Source of the DNA: Leguminivora glycinivorella
Lineage: Eukaryota > Arthropoda > Insecta > Lepidoptera > Tortricidae
Direction of reading: 5' to 3'
Length of the DNA: 64,000 nucleotides
Assembly (NCBI RefSeq): GCF_023078275.1
Contig: NC_062971.1
Span: forward strand, 5,456,001 to 5,520,000
Shown: positions 11,501-23,057 of the stretch, in pieces
How positions within the stretch are numbered: position 1 is the stretch's first letter
Layout of the letters: each line of letters begins with the position of its first letter
Notes under the pieces: model-generated
What the model was told of the DNA's origin: nothing
Databases searched by the model: none
Seen by the model: only the letters and a program-made list of their open reading frames with translations
Position numbers and translations under genes: made by a program

Positions 11501-12410
11501 ATCGCATTTCATGTGAGGTTCATTACAATGCTGCATTTAGTAGGCCGGTAAAACTGTATGTAACCTCAATAGTCCGCAATGTATCTAAAATTGTATGGCC
11601 GCAGTTTTAATGAGCCTTCAGTCTCATAAGTCTGCCGCAAGAGTTCCGTGCGATGGGTAACCCTGATTAATGAATATAGTTCCACGGACCTCGATAAGTC
11701 AGTATCTAAGCGTGCAATGCGTCTTGAGAACACTTCCTGAAAATTACGAAAGATTTCTGAGAAATTATTTCACGGAGAAGGGAAAATGTTGAATTTAATC
11801 AGAGCTCTCTGAAAATCGATAAATAAACTTTCAAATAATAAATAAATCGTTGATTTAGGTTCTCGATTCTTCTTTAAGTATAAGTAACCTAAATTAAAAG
11901 TATTGTACTTATTGGATCCTTTATCATCAACAATTAACGATTGTATTTTTGATTCTTGTTGCTATATATCCCAAATCCCATCTATGTATAAAAAAAAATT
12001 AAAATATCTAAGACTTCTATTGATGATATATTAATATTATATGTATTTTCTCTAAAGGAATGTAATCAAAGAGTGATGTTAAACTTTAACCCGGTGACTT
12101 CGGTTCGGTTACATATCTATGGGTGTTGCATGACACGGTTTCCAATTTCCATTAAGATTCTGACATATCTGGCATCCAAAGTTTTCCTCTTATCTCTCGA
12201 AGATTAATTGAAGCCCATATAGATTTTTGGAAGAGCATAGCTCGTGACCTGTGTGTAAATGAAGACCTACCAAACTTTTAGATGTCATAACTATGTTTTT
12301 GTGCATATGTAAAATAGAGGTACATCTATGGTTTCATAGTCTTCAAGTAAGACGTATTCTACATTTGTAAATATATCTATGGTTTTATCAGGTTCGTTTG
12401 CTTTGGCTGT
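8524..12410. other. Intergenic, diverged repeat fragments
   Basis: No gene is recognised. A repeat fragment with TTGGCAACGATTTTGACAGC is at 8905-8990, and a relative is near 16455-16500. Two related segments at about 10975-11110 and 11430-11680 share TATTATTAACCCG, TCTCATAAGTCT and GTGCGATGGGTAA, indicating an old local duplication. Confidence 0.4.
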
Positions 12411-12647
12411 AACCATATTAAAAGTAGAATTAATTGCCTTTATAAATGCAAAATAACATATTTAATGTTGCCAAAACAATTTAAATAGTAACGCATCGAG
12501 TGTGATGTACCTTATGAAATAAAATAAAAATAAAAATAAAATAGGTTCGTAACCAAATTAAAAGTAGAATTAATTGCGTTTATAAATGCAAAATAACATA
12601 TTTAATGTTGCCAAAACCATTTAAATAGTAACGCATCGAGTGTGATG
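12411..12647 (+). repeat. Two-copy tandem duplication, 140-bp spacing
   Basis: A 97-bp segment at 12411-12507 recurs at 12551-12647 with about four differences (AGTAGAATTAATTGC, GCAAAATAACATATTTAATG, ACGCATCGAGTGTGATG). An AT-rich AAATAAAATAAAAATAAAAA spacer lies between the copies and may have seeded the duplication by slippage. Confidence 0.7.
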
Positions 12648-12858
12648 GACACCTTTGCATCTAGAAGGGTCCGAGACGAGTTTTGAGTACAGTTTTGATC
12701 TAAGTATTTATTTAAATAATGAAATAATTTATTTTTTATAATACATCAAAAATTATAAACTAATAAGTTATTTATAAACCATGTAAATTAACCTAAATCT
12801 AAATAAAACTTAAATTGAAACGAAAATAAAAATTCCCCCTTCGGTAATGTTCCATAGA

Positions 12859-12919
12859 TGCTGGCAGCATTACCTCGCTGAATCGCAACGCTTATGCGCT
12901 GAGCGAGGAAGCTGCCAGC
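12859..12919. repeat. Imperfect hairpin
   Basis: GCTGGCAGCATTACCTCGCT and the inverted AGCGAGGAAGCTGCCAGC form an imperfect foldback around a ~20-base loop. It is probably a degenerate MITE. The sequence from 12920 to 14099 holds nothing I can name. Confidence 0.4.
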
Positions 12920-14099
12920 TCTACGCACAGTTTTTAGTTGTTTATCTTGTAAAATGTTAAATGTTACTTATAACCTTTTTGTACCTAGTAGTAGTTAAGT
13001 ATTGATCAGTATTTATTCGGTTAGGTTAGTGAATGTGAATTTAAATACAGCTTCTTAAAGTTAGTGTTACCTTTCTAAAATAACATTTTAATGTATTTAA
13101 ACATGTAATATTTCAGAAATAAAAGCATTTCTTAAAGTGCATAAAAGTATCTATGAATTTTAAAAATCCAACTTTTATCACAAATATCACAAAGACAGTT
13201 ATATCCAAATGTCAGAACAGTCCCAATAATTCGTTTTCATTTGATTGTCTTAAAGGTCACCGCACATTGTCCAGTTCGTCATTAGGGCTCATTTGGAGTT
13301 TAGAACGGATAAACCATTAGGAGATACATTAGACTTTTGGCTCGTGAATCGATTATTATCAACAATGAGAAATAGGTATTTCGATTAGTTTTCATTGCTT
13401 AAATTATGTTATCCTTGTAATTTTACTTAGAACAAGGTAATTTTCGGTCTAACGAGATTCACATCCCTCAAATTCGATTCAATAGTCTATACGCAACTGG
13501 TTAATTCGGGTAATGTACAATGTACAATGTACATGACTAATGTACTCTAGCCTACAGTTGTAGCGATTATGCGTGTTAATTTTGTATGCTTAATTAAAAA
13601 AAAAAAAAGTAAAATCTCCTTATTTCAGACCAAAGTCCATACAGTGAGGAATACACTTTAAATTAATCAGAACGATAAAGTTTTAGGACTATGAAAATCA
13701 TTCTAGAACTTTGGAAAAATATTTTTTATGATGCAAAGTCAAGAGTATAATAGTATTAATACTTAGTCAAAGGAAGTAAGCCCTTCATTAAAATTTGTAA
13801 CGCCTCGCCTAATTATAAACTTTTATTAATAGATAATGGCGGGATATTATTCTCTAAAATAATAAACATCATTTCCGTCGTCGTAGCCTTCAGAGACACT
13901 AAATACAATCGAGTGTTTGTCACTATTAACAACTACATACTCGTATCATCATTAAATGTAAATTATTTATATATAACTAGGTGAAAAACTAGGTTCAGGT
14001 ATTACATATTGCATTAAATCACGGTTTCTTTCATCCGAATTGTATGCCAAAAACATACTGTGTCTTGTAAATTAATTATTTAACACCTACTTAGAGCCG

Positions 14100-14382
14100 A
14101 ATTGGGATGACGACTACATAAAAAAAATGGGATTCTATTTAGTCCGTCAGTTTGATCGTCTAAAAATACTGAACACATATTTTACGCTTTATCTAATTAA
14201 TGAAAAAATACAAAGATACAGGGCATCAAAGTTCCGTAGTGGGGGCTTGACGTCACGCGAAACTTCAAGGCACTGTACCGTCGTCATTTTTCGTTTACCA
14301 GAAAAAAGAAAAAATACGTGTCCAAAATTTTTTGATTATTTAACTGACGGACTAAATAGTTTTTTTAGTCGTGTTCCCAATT
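14100..14382. mobile_element. MITE with long terminal inverted repeats
   Basis: The outer bases AATTGGGA...CGACTA pair with TAGTCGTGTTCCCAATT. Inside them an exact 18-bp inverted pair lies at 14135-14152 and 14342-14359 (CTATTTAGTCCGTCAGTT). An 85-codon open frame spans the element but is generated by the inverted arms and has no domain. Confidence 0.6.
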
Positions 14383-15934
14383 GAAATTTCCTTCTTTCAC
14401 CATTTTGAAGTCATTTGTAAAAATGTCACTTTTGTGTATAGGTAGGTTCCTTTACACTAAATCATAAAGCTAAACATTTAATCACACAATTATGTACAAT
14501 TCCGCACAATTTACAAGCAGGCTTATCCTCGTGACCAATTTGAGCACCAACAAATAACATGACGCTCTGCACTTCTGAACTGCCGAGTTTCATAATCATT
14601 TGTACTGCAAATGATCAGTCCCTATGCATATACTCATACTTAACTTGATGATTGGACGTTAAAAAGGAATGTTAGATGCAGTTTTACTTCTTGATTTGAT
14701 ATTGATTCATCTCCCCTTATAAGGTGTAGGTACCTATTCGTTTATTAAGAGTAAATACATAATATTAATCATACGGTGTAACACACTTGTTGATTGAAAG
14801 CAAATCATACATCTCTGACATAGTAGATAATCAAGGAGATAGAAGCCTGTTATGTCTAATTAAAGCGCATATATTACGTGAAACCTACACCTATTCCCAG
14901 CCCTATCTCACTTCCCATTGCACACCATTTACAAAATCAGACTTACACAACAATGACATAAATGTAGCGGCAGAACATCTTCGCACGTTATCAAAGTACT
15001 TCCAACCCTTTTCAGCTACCAACCGCAGTCACCAATTAAAACTGATCTTTATATCCTAATGACTAGAGACATAGGAAATCAGATCTGGTTTGATGGCAAC
15101 TGCAGAATTAAGGTTGCAGTGTTTGAAACCTGGCTTCCTAGTTTTGTTGGAGTAATTCGTGACGATTCAGCACGAGACGCCTTCAGCGAGATAATTTGAA
15201 ATGCTGTATGTTTAATTAATTTTAAATATACTTAAGCCTTTTTTAAATAATGCGTGGTTTTCGTGTAGTGGCGGTTTGGATTGTTCTAAGGTGGAACGTT
15301 TCCCCATAATGTCTGAAATAGGTAAACAGGCTTTTCCTATAATAAAGCTAGCTTATATGCGCGTAGACATGAAATATATTTTCCTCCTCATTAGGACAAT
15401 TTCATTACTCTGTACTTGGTATCTAAAATAAAATTTAAATCGAAAGGATAACTGATGTACTTAATCCTAGTGATAAATTTGAGATCCCGATAGGTTCGGG
15501 ATCTCAAATTTACCTAGTTTTAATATGCATTTAAGTACCTAAGTAAGAAAATATAAAATTAATCGATAAACTTAACTCCACAAATCTTGCGAAATTCTCT
15601 AAAACCTGCTCAATAATTATTAGGCTATGGAATGGGTAACCTACCTGTGCAAATTTTAGTCCATTTGCAATGCTAGTTACTATTACAGGTATCATCCTTC
15701 ACAAGATCGACTCCAATGATTCAAGTCACCTTATTAATTTTAATGATTTTCCGAACCGGCATTCTAGGCGTTAAGAAACTAAATAACATATCTCCCTTGC
15801 CCTGAGCTAGAATCATTATAGTTTGCCAAACCAAAACCGCCTTTAGATCTCTCAGATAGAAACTATAAAAGTTATTAAAGATTCACACTTAAGTTGTATT
15901 TCGTCACCAACAAGAAATCGGTGAAAATCACTAC
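14383..15934. other. Intergenic; one perfect hairpin at 15475-15511
   Basis: No gene is called. The hairpin has exact 15-bp arms (AAATTTGAGATCCCG) and a 7-base loop. A 46-codon plus-strand open frame ending near 15200 has plausible composition but no recognised domain. Confidence 0.4.
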
Positions 15935-16069
15935 CTTAGTACGTTCTTCGAATGATCTTAATGTTGCAGTGCCTTTAGATAATTGAGTATCTTGATATCG
16001 ATCATTATACATATTTCTCAACTCGTCCCAGTGTTGTATGGATGTAAATTGTAAACTGTTATCGTCCAT
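15935..16069 (-). CDS. Candidate first coding exon, unknown protein
   Basis: On the minus strand an ATG at 16069 (context TTTAAATGG) opens 45 codons starting MDDNSLQFTSIQHWDELRNM. They end EERTK directly before a good splice donor AAG|GTAGTG, in phase 0. The composition (WDELRNMYNDRY, several charged residues) looks like a real globular N-terminus. If so, the gene runs leftwards and later exons lie in or beyond the repeat-rich first 15 kb. I could not identify the next exon or name the family. Confidence 0.35.
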
Positions 16070-17111
16070 TTAAATGATGGCGTTAGTTTGCCTTTGACCC
16101 TGACCCGATGTGCGAAGTATTTGGAGTATAACAGTGGAAACAATGCCAAAACGACCAATGATGACCCTTTCACAATAGTGAGATACAAGAACAATTAATG
16201 ATCTTACGCAAAAATATATAGGTGGTTTAATTGTTCAAAATGATATAAACAATGGAGGCGTGCATTGAAAACATTACTTAAACAACATTTTTATAGCTTA
16301 TTGAATATTGAAGAACATTGGATTACTTAATCACCACCACTTGATATCTATAGTGTGTCTAATGATTTTTTGACGGATTCAGATTAGACATTCTTAATTT
16401 ATCTTGCTCTCATAATTTTCTTCAAAATGGTAAACCAATTTGAAACCATAAAGTCAGCCCAAGATAAGTTTGCAACGATTTTGATAGCCCTGCCTCTGTA
16501 AGTGAAGTGTTACCTTGGGTTGATTTTATACCTATCCTATAACTTTTAAATATTTTAAAATCAGCGTTGGATTCTTATATTCTTAGAATGAAGGAAGAGG
16601 CCCTTAGAGTATTGTAATAACGCACTTAGTAGCTTGCGGTAATGAAGATCTGTGTAAGACACGCGAGGAGGTCAATTTGACAAATTGTTCCTCGCCAAGG
16701 GCATGTCAAAACCGTTCAGACACATCCGTCTAAATTTTATAATTATCAAAGTGTATGTGTATCATAAAAAAATGTAAGAAAGTCAAGATAATAATGATGT
16801 TACATTTACATGGAAAAATGAGCTTGCCAAATTGCGTCAATTCATTTGGCGTTATGAATGAATTCTCGAAGTGATTTGTCATTATCGTTATTAGGTAGGT
16901 ACACAACTGCCATAGAAGACGGCGCCATCAATAGATCGTCCGTAGTTCGCATTCAAGTGTGTTGTTAATAACCAATAGAACCACACCTGACGAAAATATA
17001 TAAATAAAACATGCAATTTTATTGGCATTAACGCCACAGCCTTCGCTACATCCCTTCCCTGGTGAAGTCTAGTCTTGCAAAGGTTCCTTCTAAATAAATT
17101 TATAACAAGTG
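16070..17111. other. Intergenic, no feature recognised
   Basis: A short repeat fragment shared with 8905-8990 lies near 16455-16500 (CAACGATTTTGATAGCC). Otherwise I see only unstructured AT-rich sequence and short chance open frames. Confidence 0.4.
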
Positions 17112-17114
17112 TAA

Positions 17115-17159
17115 GGGCCACTTGCACCAACGTAAATGGAGGGTTGGTGCAAGTGGCCC
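17115..17159. mobile_element. 45-bp minimal MITE, TAA duplication
   Basis: The element is almost only its own termini: AGGGCCACTTGCACCAAC and its exact complement around 11 bases, with TAA on both sides (17112-17114, 17160-17162). It is the same family as 2501-2618 and appears to be a stripped-down internal deletion. Confidence 0.65.
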
Positions 17160-17162
17160 TAA

Positions 17163-17335
17163 TAGGGCTAACTTAATGGGTAGACAGAACACATTAAAGG
17201 GGTAAACAGAACACGTGAAAGTATTCAGGTTTCAGTGCCACTCTTGGCAAACAAGGGGTTCAGAAAACAACAATTGTGAAATTGTGACATTGCAGTGACA
17301 GGTTGCCGCCTTTCGACTACGTCACAAATTAAATT
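17163..17335 (+). repeat. Dispersed repeat, copy 1
   Basis: Shared with 38525-38712: GGGGTA.GCAGAACAC-type start, then CAGTGCCACTCTTGGCAAAC and TGCAGTGACAGGTTGCC. The family is common in moths and the class is unassigned. Confidence 0.5.
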
Positions 17336-19379
17336 AAACGGGTCATTTACTGCCTTGGGTGAGTTCAAGTTCCTCTTTTCAATAAAATTCCAGTGTAGTA
17401 TAAATGGTCATAGTAGGTAATTCATCATTACCACGACATTGCACAACAGCCAATGTCAAGTTTCCCAAGCTGGGAGAACCATCTAATCGCTCCCAGCTTT
17501 GCTGTCACGTGAGGCCGGACCGAATTGCAGGCTAAACACTGTTTATCTGGCTGCATCTATGTTGCATGCTATTTTATAATGATCTTAAATTTTTGTAACC
17601 CCAGCGTACGGACAAATCTAAGTAGGTATTATGTAAATGCCTCGTCTCCCCGCTTTTAAGTAGTACCTACCTGCAAGAGTACAGTTTGGGTCGATCAGCT
17701 TTGGTTTTTCCAAGTATTTCTCGACCTATCGTATAATAATTTCCTAAATGGCTAATCAATTTGCATTTTACATAATTTTAGAAATTGCTAGATACTTTTC
17801 ACGCACATCAGACAGACACATCAAATAGAAGAGAAGACGAACGCAAGCCCGCTGAATAAAGTGCTTTACACAGTCCGTAATGAGTCTTGCTTCACTGACA
17901 ACTATTCTATTTGCCCACGCGAAACTACCATCACCATCCCGTCTGATCCTATCAGTTAATAGAATCATTTGCAAGATAAAGAACTTACCCAATTTTTTTA
18001 GCCAAATTAGGCGATCTGTTCTACAATATAAAGCATTTCCGTGCGATGTGTAAATTACATAAAAGAATGACCCTATATCTACCTAAATCTAGATCTAGTT
18101 TAAGATACAAAGGGGTATCACTATAAACGATACTATACTTATTTGGTAATGTAATTCGCCATCGGCATTTCTTAATTTGGATAGCTCGATCTAGGTAAAT
18201 GCAAATTATCATAAACGCCTCTTTACGAAATCTGGGTCAGAGGATTGGTGGGAATCAAAACTGTGGCGCCTTAAAATATTGTACGTGTCTAAGTTATTGT
18301 TTTTTAATTTGCATAAAGTATTCAAGGGCAGAAACGTAAAGACAAAAGTCGCACACCTGCAGTTTTAATTAATATTGTGTAGTTTTTAATAAAAACTTTA
18401 TTTTACTGTAATTATTGTCAATTAGGTAGGTTTCAAAACCAAGTCACGAAAATACCAATTCATGAAAAGTCCTTAGGCAATATTGCATTGAACTGATGAT
18501 TGAATGCAGCAAATTGGGGCGTATCAACCGGCCTAGTCTAGCCGAAGTAAAATTCGTTGACGCTTCATGGTGACCGAAACGCAGTCTGGCTCTATCACGC
18601 CACTACAGAAGAGGGAGAGCCAGCTACAATACGCTTAACGAAGCGTGACGTTGGCTCTGTACCCAGGCTATATCATTAGTACAATTAATGATGAGCTGGT
18701 TCCCCGCAGCTTCGCTGATTCCCGGCGTTTGCGAAACACTCTCACGCGATGCCATCTCATTCATTCTATTGTCCAGAGAACACTTTTCAAAAATCTACAT
18801 TCAACTTTACTACCCTTTCGTTACGGTTGATTATTCTAAAGACTTTACAGTCAAATACACTGTGGTGCTATTGTCCAAGATTAAGTGGCAAAGGAATTTG
18901 AATTTTACATTAAAGTAGTTTTGATTTAATGTTGTTTGTCCGCTGATGCAGTACACGTGGTTGCGAGCATGTTGCGAGGTCGGTGTGTAAAAATCATGCG
19001 TCTGAGTCTGAGAAACAATCTCCTTTGCTTTAGAGTCTCGAGGTACGGAAACGTACTTATTTGACTGTACATGTTCTTAAAATGAATTCATATGGTATGA
19101 TAATATTAAGAAAATTATAAGTATGTAGTAAATATGACACGAATCAAATCTATAAATCCATCCAATCCATCCATGCAGCACGATGACTGACAGAAATATC
19201 CCAACATACGGAAATGGCATTAAATAATTTTTAAGAAAAAAACCGCCGCCTTTGGGGTTCTGGTGAAAGCTAAAGTTACTTGCGAATGTTGGATTATGAA
19301 GAAATGTGTAGGTATTTTTTAAAACGGCTTTTAATACTTTAATTATTTGATGGCAACACAAATGAATATACGTATACCG
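17336..19379. other. Intergenic, mostly unstructured
   Basis: A degenerate MITE-like stretch at about 18530-18665 (GCAGTCTGGCTCTATCACGC, repeated GGCTCT blocks) resembles the element that hosts the 15-kb insertion at 40 kb. No gene is recognised. Confidence 0.4.
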
Positions 19380-19975
19380 TTAAGGTTTGAGGAGTTTCCT
19401 CAATTCCTCATGAATCCGATTATAAGAAATCGAAGCTTGACAAACTTTGAGTCAATATTCTTAACAAACATAACTAAATAAATGTCACTGTTCTGAACTT
19501 AAATGCATGCTATTCTTATAAAATACCAAAGTTACTATAAATGTGCCGTTTAGATTGAAGGAGTTCCATTCTGATCTTCATCAGCAGTTCCACTGCACCA
19601 AATGTCACTGTTCTGGACGTAAGTGCATGCTGTTCTTATAAAAATACCAAAGTCACTATAAGCGTGCCGTTCAGATTTGAGGAGTTCCGTTCTGACCATC
19701 ATCAGCAGTTCCACTCCACCAAATGTCACTGTTCCGTACGTAAATGCATGCTGTTCCTTAAAAAACAGAAAAATCACCATATGTGTGCCTTTCAGATTTG
19801 AGGAGTTCCCTCGATTTCTCCAGGATCCCATCATCAGAACTGGGTTCTGAGAAAAAGGGGACCAATCTGTATGCATATACATTCGATCAAAAAAAATTTT
19901 TCAAAATCGGTCCAGTAACGACGGGGATATCGAGGAACAAACATTAAAAAAAAATACAGACGAATTGAGAACCAC
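19380..19975 (-). repeat. Interspersed repeat with internal 120-bp tandem array
   Basis: Three units begin at 19480, 19600 and 19721 with AAATGTCACTGTTC and continue through TGCATGCT.TTCTTATAAAA and CATCAGCAGTTCCACT, with a period of 120-121 bp. The flanking text (GGATCCCATCATCAGAACTG; AAAATCGGTCCAGTAACGAC) is a repeat I recognise from many moth genomes. A minus-strand frame crosses the array and gives a repetitive peptide, a by-product of the period being close to a multiple of three. Confidence 0.6.
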
Positions 19976-20158
19976 CTTCCTTTGAGATATTTGAGGCGGC
20001 GGTTAAAAACAGAAACGTCCTAATCATTGGCACATATTAATACGATTATCTTATGATAGAAAATAACCAAGGAAACGCATTATTATGTTCTTACTGATTT
20101 AAACTTTCACGATTATTACACATCATTATTTTTAAAATCGGGACTTAATCGCGTATAA

Positions 20159-22116
20159 CTACATATTAAACTGACCTCCAACGTTTCAAGGACGGCGTTG
20201 TCCCCGTGGTCTCGGAGAAGACTGGCTTGAAATGACATCAACACCTTCTGACAGCCGCGCGAGTTTTTCGAACTACCCGCACTTGGTTTTGATTATCAAC
20301 TTGAACTGTTTGCGCACTAGGGATGTTACTCTGTCGACATACAACACTGACGATATTTGATTTAACGACTGTCGATATTATTTTCGGCTTACACTTATTA
20401 ATGACAGGATTCCATGTGGATGAGATCCTAAAACCTTCGTCCCGATTGAAATTGCGATGTTTTTTGATTTCAATGGCTTCACGCACTTTTCTACTGTAGA
20501 AATGGCGTTCCGTGGAAAGGACTTTAGGGTCATGTAGTTCGATCCAGTGGTTTGGCCCTGACTCTAACAAATGTTCAGCCACGGCAGACTTGTTGACCTG
20601 ACGATTTTTCACAGCCGCGATGTGCTCCTTTACCCTTTCTTCTATGGTGCGCTTAGTTTCTCCAATGTAGGAGCTACCACAACTGCAATCAATTTTATAA
20701 ACGCCAGGTGATTGAAACGGTATAACGTCCTTAGGTGATCTTAGGCTTCCTGCAACTTTGGATAATGGCGTGTACACCGTCTTTATAGAGTACTTTCCAA
20801 GTACTGTACCAACCTTATCCGTCACACCTTTAACATACGGCAGAAATGCCGGTTGTCTGGACACCTCAGGACGTTTCCCCCTTGCCTTCCGTCTAGGTTG
20901 CCACTTTTTATTCTTGTACCCGTTCCTTCTAAGCACCTCCTGAATATGTGACAACTCATCCTTCATATATTCAGGGTCACATAGATCATACGCTCTATTC
21001 ACCAGCGATGAGACAACTGACTGCAGGTGGCGCGGGTGGTGGTGAGAAAGGGCATTCAAATACCTGTCAGTGTGCGTAGGCTTTCTGTAAACAGTGTGAG
21101 TTAGGGTTCCGTCCATTCGACCAATCACTTTCACGTCTAAGAATGGCAAACTGCGCTGTGATTCTAATTCGTACGTAAACTTAGTCCTTGGATGAATAGA
21201 ATTAAGATATTGGAGAAGTTGCTCCACCTCCTGCTTACCACCCTTCATAATACAGAAAACATCATCCACATATCGCTTCCACAACTTCACTGCCCAAGGC
21301 TGCAGATCTACACTGGCCTCGATATGCTCCATCCAGATGTTTGCCAGAACCGGTGCCACAGGACTACCCATGGCAACCCCATCAATCTGGAGGTAATGTT
21401 TTCCGCGATACAAAAAGTAGCTCCCTTCCAAGCAGTTCCTCAGCAGCACCATTATTGTCTCCGACATGCCACTATCGCTCAGTTTCCTTCTGACAACTTC
21501 TAGACATTCTTTAACGGGAACATTGGTGAAAAGTGACTCCACATCAAAACTCACCATTATCTCATCTGGTTCCAGCGTTACTTCTTTGAGGATGTCTATA
21601 AAGTGACGAGAGTCCTTCACGAAAGACGACGTACCACCCACAAGCGGCTGCAACACCGATCCAACATGCTTTGCAAGATCGTAAGTGGGAGAAGAAATCT
21701 GACTCACGATAGGCCGCAACGGCACGTTTGTCTTATGTACTTTTGGCAAACCATACAACTTAGGCGGTAGCACAATCTTCGGTTTGTACAAACGATTGAA
21801 AACGTCTTCCTCGAAAATCTCTCTGCAGTCTCTGATGACAGCCCTAATGCGACGAGTAACCCTAGCAGTAGGGTTGTACGAAACAGGTTTGTACACAAGA
21901 TCGTCATCCAGCAAGTGTCAAGTGTCAGTGTTGTATGTCGACAGAGTAACATCCCTAGTGCGCAAACAGTTCAAGTTGATAATCAAAACCAAGTGCGGGT
22001 AGTTCGAAAAACTCGCGCGGCTGTCAGAAGGTGTTGATGTCATTTCAAGCCAGTCTTCTCCGAGACCACGGGGACAACGCCGTCCTTGAAACGTTGGAGG
22101 TCAGTTTAATATGTAG
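20159..22116 (-). mobile_element. Penelope-like retroelement with inverted ends
   Basis: A 1.96-kb element is bounded by 193-bp inverted repeats (20159-20351 and 21924-22116) that I could align base for base over most of their length. One open frame with reverse transcriptase and GIY-YIG domains fills the interior on the minus strand. The left repeat includes the last ~38 codons of that frame, so the right repeat is an inverted copy of the element's own 3' end. Penelope-like elements are known for such inverted partial copies (pseudo-LTRs) and 5' truncation. Confidence 0.85.
20238..21914 (-). CDS. Penelope-type reverse transcriptase, GIY-YIG endonuclease, 5' truncated
   Basis: The 558-codon frame is intact to its stop. 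In order it has LPKVHK (about residue 56), the catalytic aspartate motif FDVESLFTN (123), GVAMGSPVAPVLANIWME (179), the YVDD box (215-218), a basic linker, and a GIY-YIG domain with GVYKI (404), a CxCG pair and YIGETKRTIEERVKEH (416-431). The set is diagnostic of Penelope retroelements, which reverse-transcribe at sites nicked by their own endonuclease. There is no ATG: the frame opens just inside a TGA (21918-21920) that abuts the inverted-repeat junction. Penelope proteins are usually 700-800 residues, so the N-terminus is missing and the copy is probably immobile on its own. Confidence 0.88.
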   Translation of the reverse strand: MLDDDLVYKPVSYNPTARVTRRIRAVIRDCREIFEEDVFNRLYKPKIVLPPKLYGLPKVHKTNVPLRPIVSQISSPTYDLAKHVGSVLQPLVGGTSSFVKDSRHFIDILKEVTLEPDEIMVSFDVESLFTNVPVKECLEVVRRKLSDSGMSETIMVLLRNCLEGSYFLYRGKHYLQIDGVAMGSPVAPVLANIWMEHIEASVDLQPWAVKLWKRYVDDVFCIMKGGKQEVEQLLQYLNSIHPRTKFTYELESQRSLPFLDVKVIGRMDGTLTHTVYRKPTHTDRYLNALSHHHPRHLQSVVSSLVNRAYDLCDPEYMKDELSHIQEVLRRNGYKNKKWQPRRKARGKRPEVSRQPAFLPYVKGVTDKVGTVLGKYSIKTVYTPLSKVAGSLRSPKDVIPFQSPGVYKIDCSCGSSYIGETKRTIEERVKEHIAAVKNRQVNKSAVAEHLLESGPNHWIELHDPKVLSTERHFYSRKVREAIEIKKHRNFNRDEGFRISSTWNPVINKCKPKIISTVVKSNIVSVVCRQSNIPSAQTVQVDNQNQVRVVRKTRAAVRRC

Positions 22117-23057
22117 TATGTTTTTTTACTGTTATCCAACAGAGATGGGAAGGTGAAATTTTATTTATCATATAAATTAATTTACCTACTTACGCTCTCT
22201 AGCCTAGAATCTAGCGTAATGGCAATAGATACAGGCCATTTAAATACTAACTCAGAAATTACGACTAATATACGAGCGGAAACAATTAAACAACTATATT
22301 AGACAAATATGCAGACGATCTTATTGTTACATTAAGCACAATGGCCATATTAAAGTTCAGGTGTCGGCAAAAACGTGCGATTCAGAAACGCATTGTAGGC
22401 GAGGACTAATTCGTGGGAGATTATGACAATGTTTTAATTGTGCGGGTACTGGGTACTGTTTAACTTTAATATTTTTAGATCAAGGCTTTGGTCAAAAATG
22501 TTAATGATGTGCATGTTTAGAGTTGAGATAATTATTCGGTGTTCTTAATGCACACAAGTACACTTGTCCAGCGCAAGGACTTTATTTAAAAATGAATTTG
22601 TAATTCTACGCATAGATGTAAATAAGAAAAGTTCAGACGAACACTGTTTAGTGCTTTTTTTGGTGTTTGATTGAATCCCTGATATTGTTAACTGAATTAA
22701 TGGAAACGTCACTAAGATTTGGTTGTAATAATACCTAACTAAATTGTCACAACAGTATATGACAAAAGTATAGGCAAATTAATTAATAAAATTATTCATC
22801 ATGACTGACTTTAAAATCTCTACAATACGATATACGATACATACTTTAACAGTAACACCTACTCGTAATTCACTCTTTCATATGTATAAATGTCTCGCGC
22901 GTATAATTTACTAAGATTGCCATCTTATGACTTTGCACATGACCCTATACATTCTTAAATAATATTACATTGTTCCCTGCTAGATGAAGAGATTTTGCTT
23001 TATGTCCTGACAAAACGTGTCTTTTTACCGGCCCATTGAACCTAGACTGTGAATTGA
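22117..23057. other. Upstream region of the cuticle protein gene
   Basis: No gene is visible. A TATAAAT lies at about 22884 in TATGTATAAATGTCTCGCGC and could be the core promoter of the CPAP gene, but no initiator or 5' exon could be fixed. Confidence 0.3.

Noticed and set aside
14127..14384. An 85-codon gene
   Set aside because: It lies wholly within a MITE and is created by its inverted arms.
15058..15200. A 46-codon plus-strand frame with plausible composition (NQIWFDGNCRIKVAVFETWL)
   Set aside because: No splice sites that fit, no recognised family; too short to support.
19550..19882. A 110-codon repetitive protein
   Set aside because: It is a read-through of the 120-bp tandem units in a dispersed repeat.
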